Under the pieces are notes generated by a model. That model worked only from the letters and a program-made list of their open reading frames with translations. It had not been told where the DNA came from and searched no databases. 45,212 nucleotides of DNA from Bacillota bacterium (GTDB taxonomy: Bacteria > Bacillota > Limnochordia > Limnochordales > ZCTH02-B6), in assembly GCA_017578085.1 (NCBI GenBank), contig PKQR01000004.1, positions 1 to 45,212 on the forward strand, in the 5' to 3' direction. The position numbers were made by a program, and so were the translations under genes. Below are positions 16,050-26,373 of the stretch, piece after piece. Numbering within the stretch: the stretch's first letter is position 1; each line of letters begins with the position of its first letter.

Positions 16050-17564
16050 CTACTCGATCACCTTAATGCGGCCTTCGACCTGCGGAGCGACGACGCCGTG
16101 CTCACGGAAGTAAGCCGCCACCACGTCCCGCAGGAACTCGCCGTCGGCCATCTGGGTGCCGTAGAACTGGCGGGCGCCCACGAACATCTCGTAGCCGTCT
16201 CCGCCGGCCGCGAGGAAGTCGTTGGTCGCCACGCGGTAGACCTGCTTGAGGTCGAGCGGCTCGCCGCCCACCAGCACTTCCACAACCCGCTGACCGGCCG
16301 GCTTGCTGGCGTCAAAGGTAAAGGTCAAGCCCGACACCTGCAGGAAACCGCCGAGCTGCGCCGGGTACGCCGAGACGCTGTGCTCCAGGGCAGCCAGGAT
16401 TTGCTCGCCCGTCAGCTCAATGCCCACCAGGATGTTGTCGAACGGCAGCACCGTGTAGATGTCCCGCAAGGTAACCGGCCCCACCGCGATGGACGCCCGG
16501 ATGCCGCCGCCGTTGGTCAGGCCGATGTCGGCACCCACGGTCTCCCGCAGGATATCCGCCACCAGGTTGCCCAGGTTGGTCTCGCCGGTGCGCACAAACT
16601 GCCGCTCGCCGTTGAGGTCGACCAGCGCCTCGCCCACGACCTGGTCCAGCTGCGCATCCAGCCGCTGCTCCCACCTGTCAATGATGCCCTGGATGGTCAC
16701 GTCCACGGGGGCGTCCGCCGTGATGGGCAGGAGCTGGCCTACCACGTCCACAACATTGCCGTTCTCTACCGTCAGTTTCACGAAGCCCAGGAACTTGCCG
16801 TACTCATTGGCCTGGACGATCACGGTGTCGCCGACCACCACGGGCTCATCCAGCTGCGTATGGGAGTGACCCCCGACGATGAGGTCGATGCCGGACACGG
16901 ACCGGGCCAGCCGCAAGTCCTCGTCGAACCCGAGGTGGCTCAAGACCACAACGACGTCGGCCTGAGCGTCTAGGGCCGGCACGAGCTCCTTCGCGACCTC
17001 CACAGGATCCCGGAAGGTGAGGCCGACCACGTTCTTGGGGTGCGTAACAATAGGCGTGTCCTGGGTCGAGAGGCCGAGCACCGCCACGGTCACGCCGTCC
17101 AGCTCAAACACGGCGCTCTGCCCGGCGAAGGGCCGGCCGGATTCGCTGTATACGATGTTGGCACCCAGGATCGGGAAGTTGGCCTCAGCGATGCGGGCCA
17201 GCAGCACTTCCTGCCCGTAGTTGAAATCGTGGTTGCCCAGGGTCATGGCAGCGACGCCCGCCGCGTTGAGCATTTCCACGACGGACTCGCCGTAGAAGAG
17301 GTTCGCGACGTTGGTGCCGTGAATCGTGTCACCTGCGTCCAGCCACAGCACACGGCCCGGGTACAGGCTGCGCAGCACCTGGACGAAACCGGCGATGCGC
17401 GCCATGCCACCCCGCTGCTGATCACCCACCATGATGGGCTGCAGACGGGCGTGGGTGTCGTTGGTATGCAAGATCACGATCTCCGTCCGCGCCGCCTGCG
17501 CCAAGGCCGCGGCCGAGAGGCATACGACCAGCGCAAGCACGAACAAGTTTCGAAACCGACGCAA
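16050..17564 (-). CDS. Secreted 5'-nucleotidase / UshA-family metallophosphatase
   Basis: A 504-residue exported enzyme that removes phosphate from nucleotides. It has a signal peptide of about 23 residues ending ALAQAA, then the calcineurin-like metal centre: ILHTNDTHARL, DAGDTIHGT, TLGNHDFNYG, VVLSHLGFDED and VGGHSHTQL. The C-terminal 5_nucleotid_C domain has NLVADILRE, LTNGGGIRASI, TVLPFDN and NDFLAAGGDGYEMF, which position the substrate base. The start is TTG with GAGGAGGAG upstream. A cysteine in the signal peptide is not in a proper lipobox. It would supply nucleosides to the two BMP transporters nearby. Confidence 0.94.
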   Translation of the reverse strand: MRRFRNLFVLALVVCLSAAALAQAARTEIVILHTNDTHARLQPIMVGDQQRGGMARIAGFVQVLRSLYPGRVLWLDAGDTIHGTNVANLFYGESVVEMLNAAGVAAMTLGNHDFNYGQEVLLARIAEANFPILGANIVYSESGRPFAGQSAVFELDGVTVAVLGLSTQDTPIVTHPKNVVGLTFRDPVEVAKELVPALDAQADVVVVLSHLGFDEDLRLARSVSGIDLIVGGHSHTQLDEPVVVGDTVIVQANEYGKFLGFVKLTVENGNVVDVVGQLLPITADAPVDVTIQGIIDRWEQRLDAQLDQVVGEALVDLNGERQFVRTGETNLGNLVADILRETVGADIGLTNGGGIRASIAVGPVTLRDIYTVLPFDNILVGIELTGEQILAALEHSVSAYPAQLGGFLQVSGLTFTFDASKPAGQRVVEVLVGGEPLDLKQVYRVATNDFLAAGGDGYEMFVGARQFYGTQMADGEFLRDVVAAYFREHGVVAPQVEGRIKVIE

Positions 17565-17607
17565 TACTTTCTCCTCCTCTCAAGCCAGAATTTTCCCAGG
17601 CACTTTG

Positions 17608-17638
17608 ATTCTAAACTTGCCAATCTACCGCTGGCAAG
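17608..17638 (-). promoter_or_regulatory. Promoter with overlapping inverted repeat, 5'-nucleotidase gene
   Basis: TTGCCA (17632-17637) and TAGAAT (17608-17613) are 18 bases apart on the minus strand. A perfect seven-base inverted repeat CTTGCCA-N9-TGGCAAG (17616-17638) covers the -35 box and spacer, where a repressor would block polymerase. The regulator is unknown. Confidence 0.55.
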
Positions 17639-17639
17639 G

Positions 17640-17900
17640 GAAACAGCAGCCTCCCGCGGGTCCTGCGACATGCGCGGCAAAAACCGCCAAGGCCGCTGGG
17701 AGGGGCGCTTGCGGGAGATGCGAAGCCAATCCGCGGGGTTGCAAGGTGGGGTATCAGGGGCTGCCTTTTTTGCGGCGCACCTCCGCCGCCTTTGCCGGCG
17801 ATCGCGGACTTAGCAGGGATCCGCGCCGCTTACGGAGCCGCGACTGTGGCTCATGTAGCCGTCACCGTCATGGCCTTGGCAAGTGCTCAAAAAGCCGACA
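17640..17900. other. Unassigned intergenic stretch
   Basis: About 260 bases lie between the 5'-nucleotidase promoter and the tRNA-Phe terminator. CCTCCCGCGG (17651 onward) can pair at a distance with CCGCTGGGAGG about 45 bases later, so some RNA structure is possible. I found no convincing gene or known riboswitch core on either strand. Confidence 0.4.
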
Positions 17901-17922
17901 GCCCTCCGGAAGTCCGGAGGGC
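17898..17922 (-). terminator. Terminator after tRNA-Phe
   Basis: GCCCTCCGGA and TCCGGAGGGC form a ten-base-pair stem (17901-17922). On the minus strand a T run follows after a nine-base gap (TGTCGGCTTTTT), so it is a fair terminator. Confidence 0.65.
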
Positions 17923-17930
17923 CTTTCCGT

Positions 17931-18006
17931 TGGTGCCGAGAGCCGGAATCGAACCGGCGACACCGGGATTTTCAGTCCCGTGCTCTACCAACTGAGCTAT
18001 CTCGGC
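17931..18006 (-). tRNA. tRNA-Phe (GAA)
   Basis: Acceptor GCCGAGA pairs with TCTCGGC; the anticodon loop CTGAAAA in stem CGGGA/TCCCG gives GAA, Phe. T arm GGTTCGATTCC and encoded CCA are present. Confidence 0.96.
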
Positions 18007-18014
18007 AAAGAAAA

Positions 18015-18091
18015 TGGCGGAACCGACGGGATTCGAACCCGCGATCTCCGGCGTGACAGGCCGGCGTGTTAAACCCCTACACCACGGCTCC
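18015..18091 (-). tRNA. tRNA-Asp (GTC)
   Basis: Acceptor GGAGCCG pairs with CGGTTCC (one G-T pair), discriminator G, encoded CCA. The anticodon loop CTGTCAC in stem CCGGC/GCCGG gives GTC, Asp. It lies eight bases upstream of tRNA-Phe, so the two are one transcript. Confidence 0.95.
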
Positions 18092-18128
18092 GCATTCGTT
18101 TCGGCGGCAAACCGCCTTGGCAACAGCT

Positions 18129-18157
18129 ATACTAGCATAGCCCCCTGACGCTGTCAA
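18129..18157 (-). promoter_or_regulatory. Promoter of tRNA-Asp/tRNA-Phe
   Basis: TTGACA (18152-18157) and TAGTAT (18129-18134) are 17 bases apart on the minus strand, close before tRNA-Asp. Confidence 0.75.
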
Positions 18158-18175
18158 GCGCTCCGCAAGCGTTCT

Positions 18176-20224
18176 TTACCCCCGTGCGGGTGCCGGAGAT
18201 GCGGGCGTCAACCCGGCGCGGTGCTGGCCAAGCAACAGGCGCAGGCTGTTAAGGATGACCAGCACCGTGCTGCCCTCGTGGCCGATCACGCCCAGCGCCA
18301 GGACGAGGCCGTGCGTCAGCACCAGGGTGGAGAGCACGACGATGACGCTCAAAGCGAATACGATGTTTTGCCAGATGATCCGCTGCGTGCGACGGCTCAA
18401 GGCAACCGCATGGTTGAGCTTGGCCAGATCATTCGTCATGAGCACCACGTCCGCGGTTTCCATGGCCACGTCGGTACCGGCGGCGCCCATGGCCACCCCA
18501 ACCGTGGCCGTAGCCAGCGCTGGCGCGTCGTTGACGCCGTCGCCCACCATGGCAGTGGGGCCGACCGTCTGACGGAGGCGGGCGATGATATCGGCCTTTT
18601 CGCCCGGCAGCAGCTCCGCAAACACCTCATCCACACCCGCCTGCCGGCCGATGGCCTCCCCTACCCGGCGGTTGTCGCCGGTCAAGAGCACGACCTTCTG
18701 TATGCCCTGGGCCTTCAGGCGGGCGATCATCTCGGGCACCCCGGGCCGCAGGCCGTCCACGACCGCAACCAAACCGATCACCGCGTCGTCGACGCCGACG
18801 AACATCACCGTCTTGCCCTGCTGCTCGAGCTCTTCCACCTGCGCCAGGAGTTCCTCGGGCACCTCGGCCGCGTGCTCCCGCAACAGGCGCCGGTTGCCGA
18901 GCCAGACGATCCGGCCGTCCACTTCGGCCGTGATGCCCTTGCCAGGAATGGCCACGGTATTCGCGGCCGCCGTCCAGTGGAGGCCGTCCGCCCGCGCCGC
19001 CTCCAAGATCGCTTGGGCCAGCGGGTGCTCGGAACGGCCCTCGGCCGCTGCCGCCAGCGACAACACCTCATGCCGGGTCCGCCCGCCCACGGGCACGACG
19101 TCCGTCAGCTTGGGCTTGCCCATGGTCAAGGTCCCCGTCTTGTCGAAGCAGATGACCTTGACGTCGGCCAAGTTCTCGAGGTGAATCCCGCCTTTGAACA
19201 ACACGCCGCTGCGGGCCCCATTGGCGATGGCGGCGACCACCGGCGCCGGCACGGCCATGGCGACAGCACAGGGCGAGGCGACGACCATGAACGTGATGGC
19301 CCTGTAGACGGAAGCCGCCACATCGTGGCCCAAGGCAATGGGGATAACCGCCGCCAAGACCGTGGCCAGGATGACGCCGGCGGCGTAGTACTGTTCGATC
19401 CGGTCGATCACCCGCTGCGTCGGCGCAACCTCGCTTTGGGCTTCCTCCACCATGCGGATGATCTTGGCGATGACCGTCTCCTCGGCGTGCTTGGTCACCT
19501 GCACCTCTAGGGCGCCATACAGGTTGACGGTGCCGCCAAACACCTCGTCCCCCTCGCCCTTGTCCACCGGCAGCGATTCGCCGGTAATCGACGACTCGTC
19601 CAAAGACGAGGCGCCTGCCACGATGCGGCCGTCAATGGGCACCCGCTCGCCCGGGCGGACCACAATGATGTCCCCGATAGCTAACTCGTCGATGGGAACA
19701 AGGCGGGTTTCACCGTCCGGATCCTTGCGCAAAGCCGCTTGCGGCCGCATGGACATGAGGGCCGTGATAGCCCGCCGCGTCCGCTGCAGCGCGTAAAACT
19801 GCATCGCGTTGCTCAAGGAAAACAGGAAGAGCAGGATGCCGCCTTCGAGCCACTCCCCGATGGAGGCCGCCGCTACGGCTGCCAGCACCATGAGCAGGTC
19901 GACGTCGATGCGGCGCTCCGTGAGCAACGCCGTCAGCCCTTGGCGCAAGCTGAACGCGCCGCCCGAGACGTAAGCCAGCACGTACAGGGCCATCACCAGC
20001 GGGCGCCCGGCGCCCAAGGCCGCCGCCACCCGCGCCGCAATTAGGAACACCGTGCAGCCGGCCACCGCCGCGGCCAAGTAGTGCCGCCGCCACAAGTCCA
20101 GCAGGGCGTCCAGCGGGCTGGCCTGGCCCCCGTCGGGGCGCGGCCGGCTGAAACCACGTTCATCCTCGTGCCGTTTCGTCGCGGCCGGAGCATCGCTGTC
20201 CGCCCGGTAAGCCGCGTCCGTCAT
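18176..20224 (-). CDS. P1B-4-type heavy-metal ATPase (Fe2+/Co2+ efflux, PfeT/CoaT-like)
   Basis: A 682-residue metal-exporting P-type ATPase. It has DKTGT with the phosphorylated aspartate, the TGES loop (SSITGESLPVDKG), the SEHPLAQAI histidine-proline motif, and the hinge GDGVNDAPAL. The transmembrane metal site reads SPC rather than CPC, and the last helices carry HEGSTVLVILNSLRLL; this pair defines subgroup P1B-4, known for Fe2+ and Co2+ export (PfeT, FrvA, CoaT). There is no N-terminal CxxC metal-binding domain, also typical. About 60 hydrophilic residues precede the first helix. The ATG at 20224 follows GAAGGAG by nine bases. No PerR or Fur box was seen upstream. Confidence 0.93.
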   Translation of the reverse strand: MTDAAYRADSDAPAATKRHEDERGFSRPRPDGGQASPLDALLDLWRRHYLAAAVAGCTVFLIAARVAAALGAGRPLVMALYVLAYVSGGAFSLRQGLTALLTERRIDVDLLMVLAAVAAASIGEWLEGGILLFLFSLSNAMQFYALQRTRRAITALMSMRPQAALRKDPDGETRLVPIDELAIGDIIVVRPGERVPIDGRIVAGASSLDESSITGESLPVDKGEGDEVFGGTVNLYGALEVQVTKHAEETVIAKIIRMVEEAQSEVAPTQRVIDRIEQYYAAGVILATVLAAVIPIALGHDVAASVYRAITFMVVASPCAVAMAVPAPVVAAIANGARSGVLFKGGIHLENLADVKVICFDKTGTLTMGKPKLTDVVPVGGRTRHEVLSLAAAAEGRSEHPLAQAILEAARADGLHWTAAANTVAIPGKGITAEVDGRIVWLGNRRLLREHAAEVPEELLAQVEELEQQGKTVMFVGVDDAVIGLVAVVDGLRPGVPEMIARLKAQGIQKVVLLTGDNRRVGEAIGRQAGVDEVFAELLPGEKADIIARLRQTVGPTAMVGDGVNDAPALATATVGVAMGAAGTDVAMETADVVLMTNDLAKLNHAVALSRRTQRIIWQNIVFALSVIVVLSTLVLTHGLVLALGVIGHEGSTVLVILNSLRLLLGQHRAGLTPASPAPARG

Positions 20225-20571
20225 AGTGCCTCGCTCCTTCGTGCCCGTACAGGACATGGACAGCAGGCGGAGTCCGTCCCGCGCCAAGCTGAAAGGCCAA
20301 GGCAACGGGCCTGCCGTTCCCTGCTTACCGTATCATGCGACCTGGAATTCCGTCGACACTAAGAACCCGCGTTCGGGCAGACGAAAGGCCGCTGTAAGGG
20401 TCAGGTTTCTTCCAGCGATAAACAAGTATTTCCACGGAACCCCCCTGGAAGGAAATCCTAGCCGACCGCTGAAATCATGGAATTTGGTCTAAAGTTTGCC
20501 GTCGCCAGCCGCGTATCCACACACGCCTGCGGGGGTCGCCGATTCCACGCGCTTCACTGGGAGGAACTGCT
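20225..20571. other. Divergent intergenic region
   Basis: These 347 bases separate the metal ATPase from the nucleoside hydrolase. They are less GC-rich than the genes and contain ATTTCC...GGAAAT near 20430-20455. I could not assign a convincing promoter, riboswitch or small gene. Confidence 0.4.
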
Positions 20572-21492
20572 GTGAAGTGGATCATCGACACCGACCCGGG
20601 TATTGACGACGCCGCCGCGATCATCACCGCCATACGCTCGGGGCTGGACGTGATCGCCATCACGGCGGTGCACGGCAACACCCCCCTCAAGTTCACAACC
20701 CGCAACGCCCTGATTCTCACGGAAGTCCTGGACGTACCCACACCGGTTCACGCGGGTGCGGAAAGGCCGCTGCTTCAGCCGCCGCTGGCCGCAGCGGAAG
20801 TCCACGGTTCGGACGGTTTCGGGGACGCGGGCCTGCCTCCGCCCAAGCGCGCGCTGGCAACGCAGCACGCGGTCGATCGCATCATCGAGGCGGCCCATCA
20901 GTACCCCGGAAACCTCTCCATCCTGGCCGTCGGCCCCCTCACCAACGTGGCCCTCGCCATCGCCAAGGATCGCTCTATAACCGGCAAAATCCATCAGCTG
21001 GTCATCATGGGCGGCACCAGCCATGCCCAAGGCAACACCAGCATCGTGGGCGAGTTCAACGTGCTCGCCGACCCGGAAGCGGCCGCCATCGTCTTTGAGG
21101 CCGGCATCCCCATTACCCTGGTGCCTTGGGAGACGACCACCAAGGCGGTCATCCCTGCTGCGGCGCTCGAGCGCCTGCGGGGCTCGGCAAGCCCGGTGGC
21201 GGAAATGTTTCTCACCATCAGCAAGCCGCTGCGGGAGATTACCCGGCGGTTTCTCGGCGCGGAGGGCATGGTGCTGTGCGACCTGGTTGCGGCGGCGGTG
21301 GCCGTCGACGCCGGCATCATGACCGAGCACGTGCACACGTACGTGGGCGTGGAAACCGGGGGCACCCTGGCCCGGGGATTGACGGCCGTGGACTACGCCC
21401 GGCTCAGCGGCCGGCAACCGAACGCCACGGTCTGTCTCGGCGTGGACGTCGGAAAGCTTACCGATCTTTTCGTCCAGGCGATCACTGCGTGA
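20572..21492 (+). CDS. Nucleoside hydrolase (copy 1)
   Basis: A 306-residue IUNH-family enzyme that splits the N-glycosidic bond of nucleosides into base and ribose. The calcium-binding aspartate cluster DTDPGIDDA is at residues 6-14, with VGPLTNVALA, the MGGT block, GEFNVLADPEAAAIVF and the late active-site part CDLVAAAVAVDAG (the fourth Ca ligand region) following. In many members that late motif is HDP; here it is LCDL, so substrate range may differ. The GTG start has GGGAGGAAC upstream. It stands 134 bases before the second BMP transporter and is probably in its operon. Confidence 0.93.
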   Translation: MKWIIDTDPGIDDAAAIITAIRSGLDVIAITAVHGNTPLKFTTRNALILTEVLDVPTPVHAGAERPLLQPPLAAAEVHGSDGFGDAGLPPPKRALATQHAVDRIIEAAHQYPGNLSILAVGPLTNVALAIAKDRSITGKIHQLVIMGGTSHAQGNTSIVGEFNVLADPEAAAIVFEAGIPITLVPWETTTKAVIPAAALERLRGSASPVAEMFLTISKPLREITRRFLGAEGMVLCDLVAAAVAVDAGIMTEHVHTYVGVETGGTLARGLTAVDYARLSGRQPNATVCLGVDVGKLTDLFVQAITA

Positions 21493-21626
21493 ACATGGGC
21501 GCTCAGCGCGCCAGCGCCGGCGTCCCCTCGCGGGCATGGGCGGTCGTGCGGTAAGTGCAGGCGGGCACCTACTTCGCGGGCACAAGGGCATACGCGCTGG
21601 CAACTATTAAGAAAGGAGCGTCGTAC

Positions 21627-22712
21627 ATGCGTAGATCGTTGGCAGTCGTCGTGCTGGTCATGGCCCTGGTGGCGGTCTTGAGCATTGGCGCCGCAGCGCA
21701 GAGCATGCGGGTTGCGCTGCTCATCAACGGCACCCTGGGCGACAGGTCGTTCTTTGATTCGGCCTATGCCGGTATCGAGAGGGCCCGTCGGGAGCTCGGG
21801 ATCACCGCCCGGGTCATCGAGATGGGCGACGACCCGAGCCGCTGGGAGCCTACCCTGGCCGACATCGCCGAGGGCAACTGGGACATCATTATCGTCGGTA
21901 CCTGGCAGATGACGGAGATCCTGGAAAAGGTGGCCCGGGAGAACCCCGACAAGCGGTTCATCCTGTTTGACAGCGCGGTCGACTATTCCCAGGGCGGCCT
22001 CGACAACGTCTACTCCATCCTCTACAAGCAGAATGAGGCCTCGTTCCTGGCCGGCGCCTTGGCGGCCATGGTGACCACGTCCAACCTGCCGCTGGCCGAC
22101 CCGAGCAACAAGATCATCGGCTTCCTGGGCGGCATGGACATCCCCGTGATCAACGACTTCCTCGTGGGGTACATCCAGGGCGCCCGCTACATTGACCCCG
22201 AGATCAAGGTGGCCATTTCCTACGTGGGCGATTTCTCGGACCCCGCCCGCGGCAAGGAGATGGCGCAGGCCCAGTATGTTCAGGGCGTTGACATCGGCTT
22301 CAACGTGGCGGGCATGACGGGCCTCGGCCAGCTGGACGCCGCCAAGGAGATGCGCCGCTACGCCATCGGCGTCGACTCCGACCAGGCGCTCCTCTTCAAG
22401 GACACCGACCCCGACAAGGCCAACCTCATCCTGACCTCGATGCTCAAGCGCATCGACAACTCGCTGGTCCGGGCGCTGCGGCTGTTCCGGGAGGGCAAGC
22501 TGCCCTTTGGCACCGCCGAGACGCTCGGGCTGGCGGAACAGGCCGTGGGGCTTGCGGACAACGAGATCTACCGCACGCAGGTGCCTGAGGAGATGCGGGC
22601 CAAGCTGGACGAGCTGGCCGCCAAGATCGTGGCGGGCGAGATCGTCGTCGACACCGCCTTTGGCATGGACACCCGCACCCTCGACGAGTTGCGCAACTCC
22701 GTGCGGCCGTAG
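21627..22712 (+). CDS. BMP-family nucleoside ABC transporter substrate-binding protein (copy 2)
   Basis: A 361-residue receptor of the Bmp/PnrA family. A signal peptide (RRSLAVVVLVMALVAVLSIG, then AAAQ) is followed by RVALLINGTLGDRSFFDSAY, NPDKRFILFDSAVDYSQGG, YVGDFSDPARGKEMAQAQY and the ligand-binding GVDSDQALLF. As in copy 1, no lipobox cysteine is present. The ATG at 21627 is preceded by AAAGGAG; the frame open to 21555 upstream is not conserved in character. It differs strongly from copy 1, so the two transporters are not a recent duplication and may bind different nucleosides. Confidence 0.92.
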   Translation: MRRSLAVVVLVMALVAVLSIGAAAQSMRVALLINGTLGDRSFFDSAYAGIERARRELGITARVIEMGDDPSRWEPTLADIAEGNWDIIIVGTWQMTEILEKVARENPDKRFILFDSAVDYSQGGLDNVYSILYKQNEASFLAGALAAMVTTSNLPLADPSNKIIGFLGGMDIPVINDFLVGYIQGARYIDPEIKVAISYVGDFSDPARGKEMAQAQYVQGVDIGFNVAGMTGLGQLDAAKEMRRYAIGVDSDQALLFKDTDPDKANLILTSMLKRIDNSLVRALRLFREGKLPFGTAETLGLAEQAVGLADNEIYRTQVPEEMRAKLDELAAKIVAGEIVVDTAFGMDTRTLDELRNSVRP

Positions 22713-22761
22713 CGTTCTCCCTTATCCATCCCGTTGTAGGATACGCAATGCTCAAGCCATA

Positions 22762-22791
22762 CACCGGCGGGCGCGAGAGCGCCCGCCGGTG
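22762..22791 (+). other. Intercistronic hairpin between binding protein and ATPase genes
   Basis: CACCGGCGGGCG and CGCCCGCCGGTG form a perfect 12-base-pair stem with a six-base loop, with no T run after it. Such hairpins often protect the upstream message of a binding protein and lower expression of the following ATPase. Confidence 0.6.
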
Positions 22792-22811
22792 CAGCACGGG
22801 GAGCGTATTGC

Positions 22812-24349
<1,538 letters not shown>

Positions 24350-24353
<4 letters not shown>

Positions 24354-25402
24354 AGTCCGAAGTCGGATTCGAAATCTTGCGGACGCTGGTGGCCATCGCC
24401 GTTGCGTTGGCCCTGGGGTACGTCATCATTTACCTTGTAAGCGAAGAACCAGGGTACGCGTTCAGTACCCTGGTGACGGGCCCCCTCACCAGCGTGCGCC
24501 GCTTCGGCAACTTCATCGAGATGGCCATTCCCCTCGTATTCACCGGCTTGGCCCTTTCCCTCGTGTTCCAGGCGAGCCAATTCAACATCGGCGCGGAGGG
24601 CCAGCTGTTCCTCGGCGCGGTCGCCGCCACCATGGTGGGCATCGCGTTTCAGTTGCCGCCCGTCATCCACGTGACGCTGGCCCTGGCGGCCGCCGCGGCG
24701 GCCGGGGCGCTGGGCGGTGCGGTTCCGGGCCTCCTGAAAGCCCGCTGGGGAGCCAACGAACTGGTTTCGTCCCTCATGCTCAACTACGTGTATTACCGGC
24801 TCGGGATCTACATCATCAACTACCATTTCCGGGATGAACGGGCCGGCGCCATGGTCTCGCTGCGCTTGGCGGAGAGCTCGTGGCTGCATCACTTTTGGCC
24901 GCCGACCCGGCTGCATGGGGGGCTTTTCATCGCCATCGGGGCGGTGCTGCTCACCTACGTCTTCCTGTACCACACCCGCTGGGGCTACGCCTTGCGCATG
25001 ACGGGGATCAACGCTTCCTTCGCGGCCTACTCCGGCATTTCCGTCGGGTCGGTGATCGTCTACTCCCAAGTGCTGTCGGGCGCCGTGGCGGGGATCGCCG
25101 GCGGCGTGGAAATGCTGGGGATTTTGCGGCGTTTCCAGTGGCAGATGCCGCCGGGATACGGCTTTGACGGCGTCATCGTGGCGATCCTGGCCCGCAATCA
25201 CCCGCTGCTGGTGCCGGTGGCCGCCCTGTTCCTCGCGTACTTGCGCACCGGCGCCGACATCATGGCCCGGGAGACGGACATGACCGCGGAGATGGTGACG
25301 GTCATCCAGAGCGTCATGATCCTTTTGGTCACCGCCCAGGCCTTCCTGCGCCAGTACCGTCACCGGGCCATCGTGCGGGCATCCCGGGAGGCGAACGCCT
25401 GA
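24350..25402 (+). CDS. Nucleoside ABC transporter permease (copy 2, first subunit)
   Basis: A 350-residue NupP-type permease with about nine hydrophobic segments. The family stretch SLVFQASQFNIGAEGQLFLGA is present, followed by the loop GANELVSSLMLNYVYYRLGI and the late HTRWGYALRMTGIN. It overlaps the ATPase gene by four bases and the next permease by one base. Confidence 0.94.
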
Positions 25403-26373
25403 TGGATACGCTGCGCGCCATCTTCTCGGCCGCTTTCGGGTATTCCCTGCTGCGGGTCAGCACGCCGCTTCTGTTCGCGTCCTTGGCGGCGGTGGTGTCG
25501 GCCCGCGCCGGCGTCATCAACATCGGCATCGAGGGCATGATGCTGGCCGCCGCGTTTGCGGGGGTGGCGGTCAGCGCCTTTACCGCCAGCCCGTGGCTGG
25601 GCCTGCTCGGGGCAGTCGTCACCGGGATCGTCATGGCGCTGATCCTGGCTTACTTCGCCCTCAAACTGAAGACCGACATCATCCTGGGCGGGATCGCGCT
25701 GAACCTCCTGGCCAGCGGCGGGACCATCTTCCTCTTATACGTGCTGGCCGGCGACAAGGGGATCTCCAGCTCCTTGCCCAGCAAGGTGCTGCCTCAGGTC
25801 CAGATCCCGATCATCAAGGACATCCCCGTGGTGGGCGACATCTTCTCCAACCACAATGTCCTGACCTATGTGGCGTTCTTGAGCGTCGTCGTCCTCTACT
25901 ATTTCCTGTACCGCACGCCCCTGGGGCTGCGCCTGCGGGCCGTGGGCGAAAGCCCCGATGCGGCGGCGTCAGTAGGCGTCAGCGTGCACCGGATCCAGTT
26001 CATCGCCCTCGGGATCAGCGGGATGCTGGCCGGTTTCGGCGGGGCGCACTTGTCCATGGGCTACGTCTCCTGGTTTTCCCGGGACATGACCGCAGGGCGC
26101 GGTTTTATCGGCCTGGCCGCGTCGGCCATGGGCGGCGAAACCCCGCAGGGGGCGTTGCTCACTTCCCTCTTCTTCGGCTTCGCCGACGCGCTGTCCAGCT
26201 ACATGCAATCCCTGCGGATCCCGTCGGAGTTTGTGCAGATGATCCCGTACCTCGCGACCGTGCTGGCGCTGGCGGTGTACGCCAACCGCCAGGCGGCCCG
26301 CAAGCAGGCCGTTTCCCACCGAGCCGCACCGAAAGGAAGTGGTACTGTTGTCCCGGATTCCGGTCATCATTGA
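25402..26373 (+). CDS. Nucleoside ABC transporter permease (copy 2, second subunit)
   Basis: A 323-residue NupQ-type permease with SARAGVINIGIEGMMLAAAF, ESPDAAASVGVSVHRIQFIA and GRGFIGLAASAMGG. The ATG shares one base with the previous stop (TGATG). The end of the gene overlaps the start of the second nucleoside hydrolase, which ties import to hydrolysis. Confidence 0.94.
   Translation: MDTLRAIFSAAFGYSLLRVSTPLLFASLAAVVSARAGVINIGIEGMMLAAAFAGVAVSAFTASPWLGLLGAVVTGIVMALILAYFALKLKTDIILGGIALNLLASGGTIFLLYVLAGDKGISSSLPSKVLPQVQIPIIKDIPVVGDIFSNHNVLTYVAFLSVVVLYYFLYRTPLGLRLRAVGESPDAAASVGVSVHRIQFIALGISGMLAGFGGAHLSMGYVSWFSRDMTAGRGFIGLAASAMGGETPQGALLTSLFFGFADALSSYMQSLRIPSEFVQMIPYLATVLALAVYANRQAARKQAVSHRAAPKGSGTVVPDSGHH

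Noticed and set aside
18221..19510. A 429-residue open frame on the plus strand
   Set aside because: It is the antisense frame of the metal ATPase, rich in His, Gln and Arg, with no family similarity.
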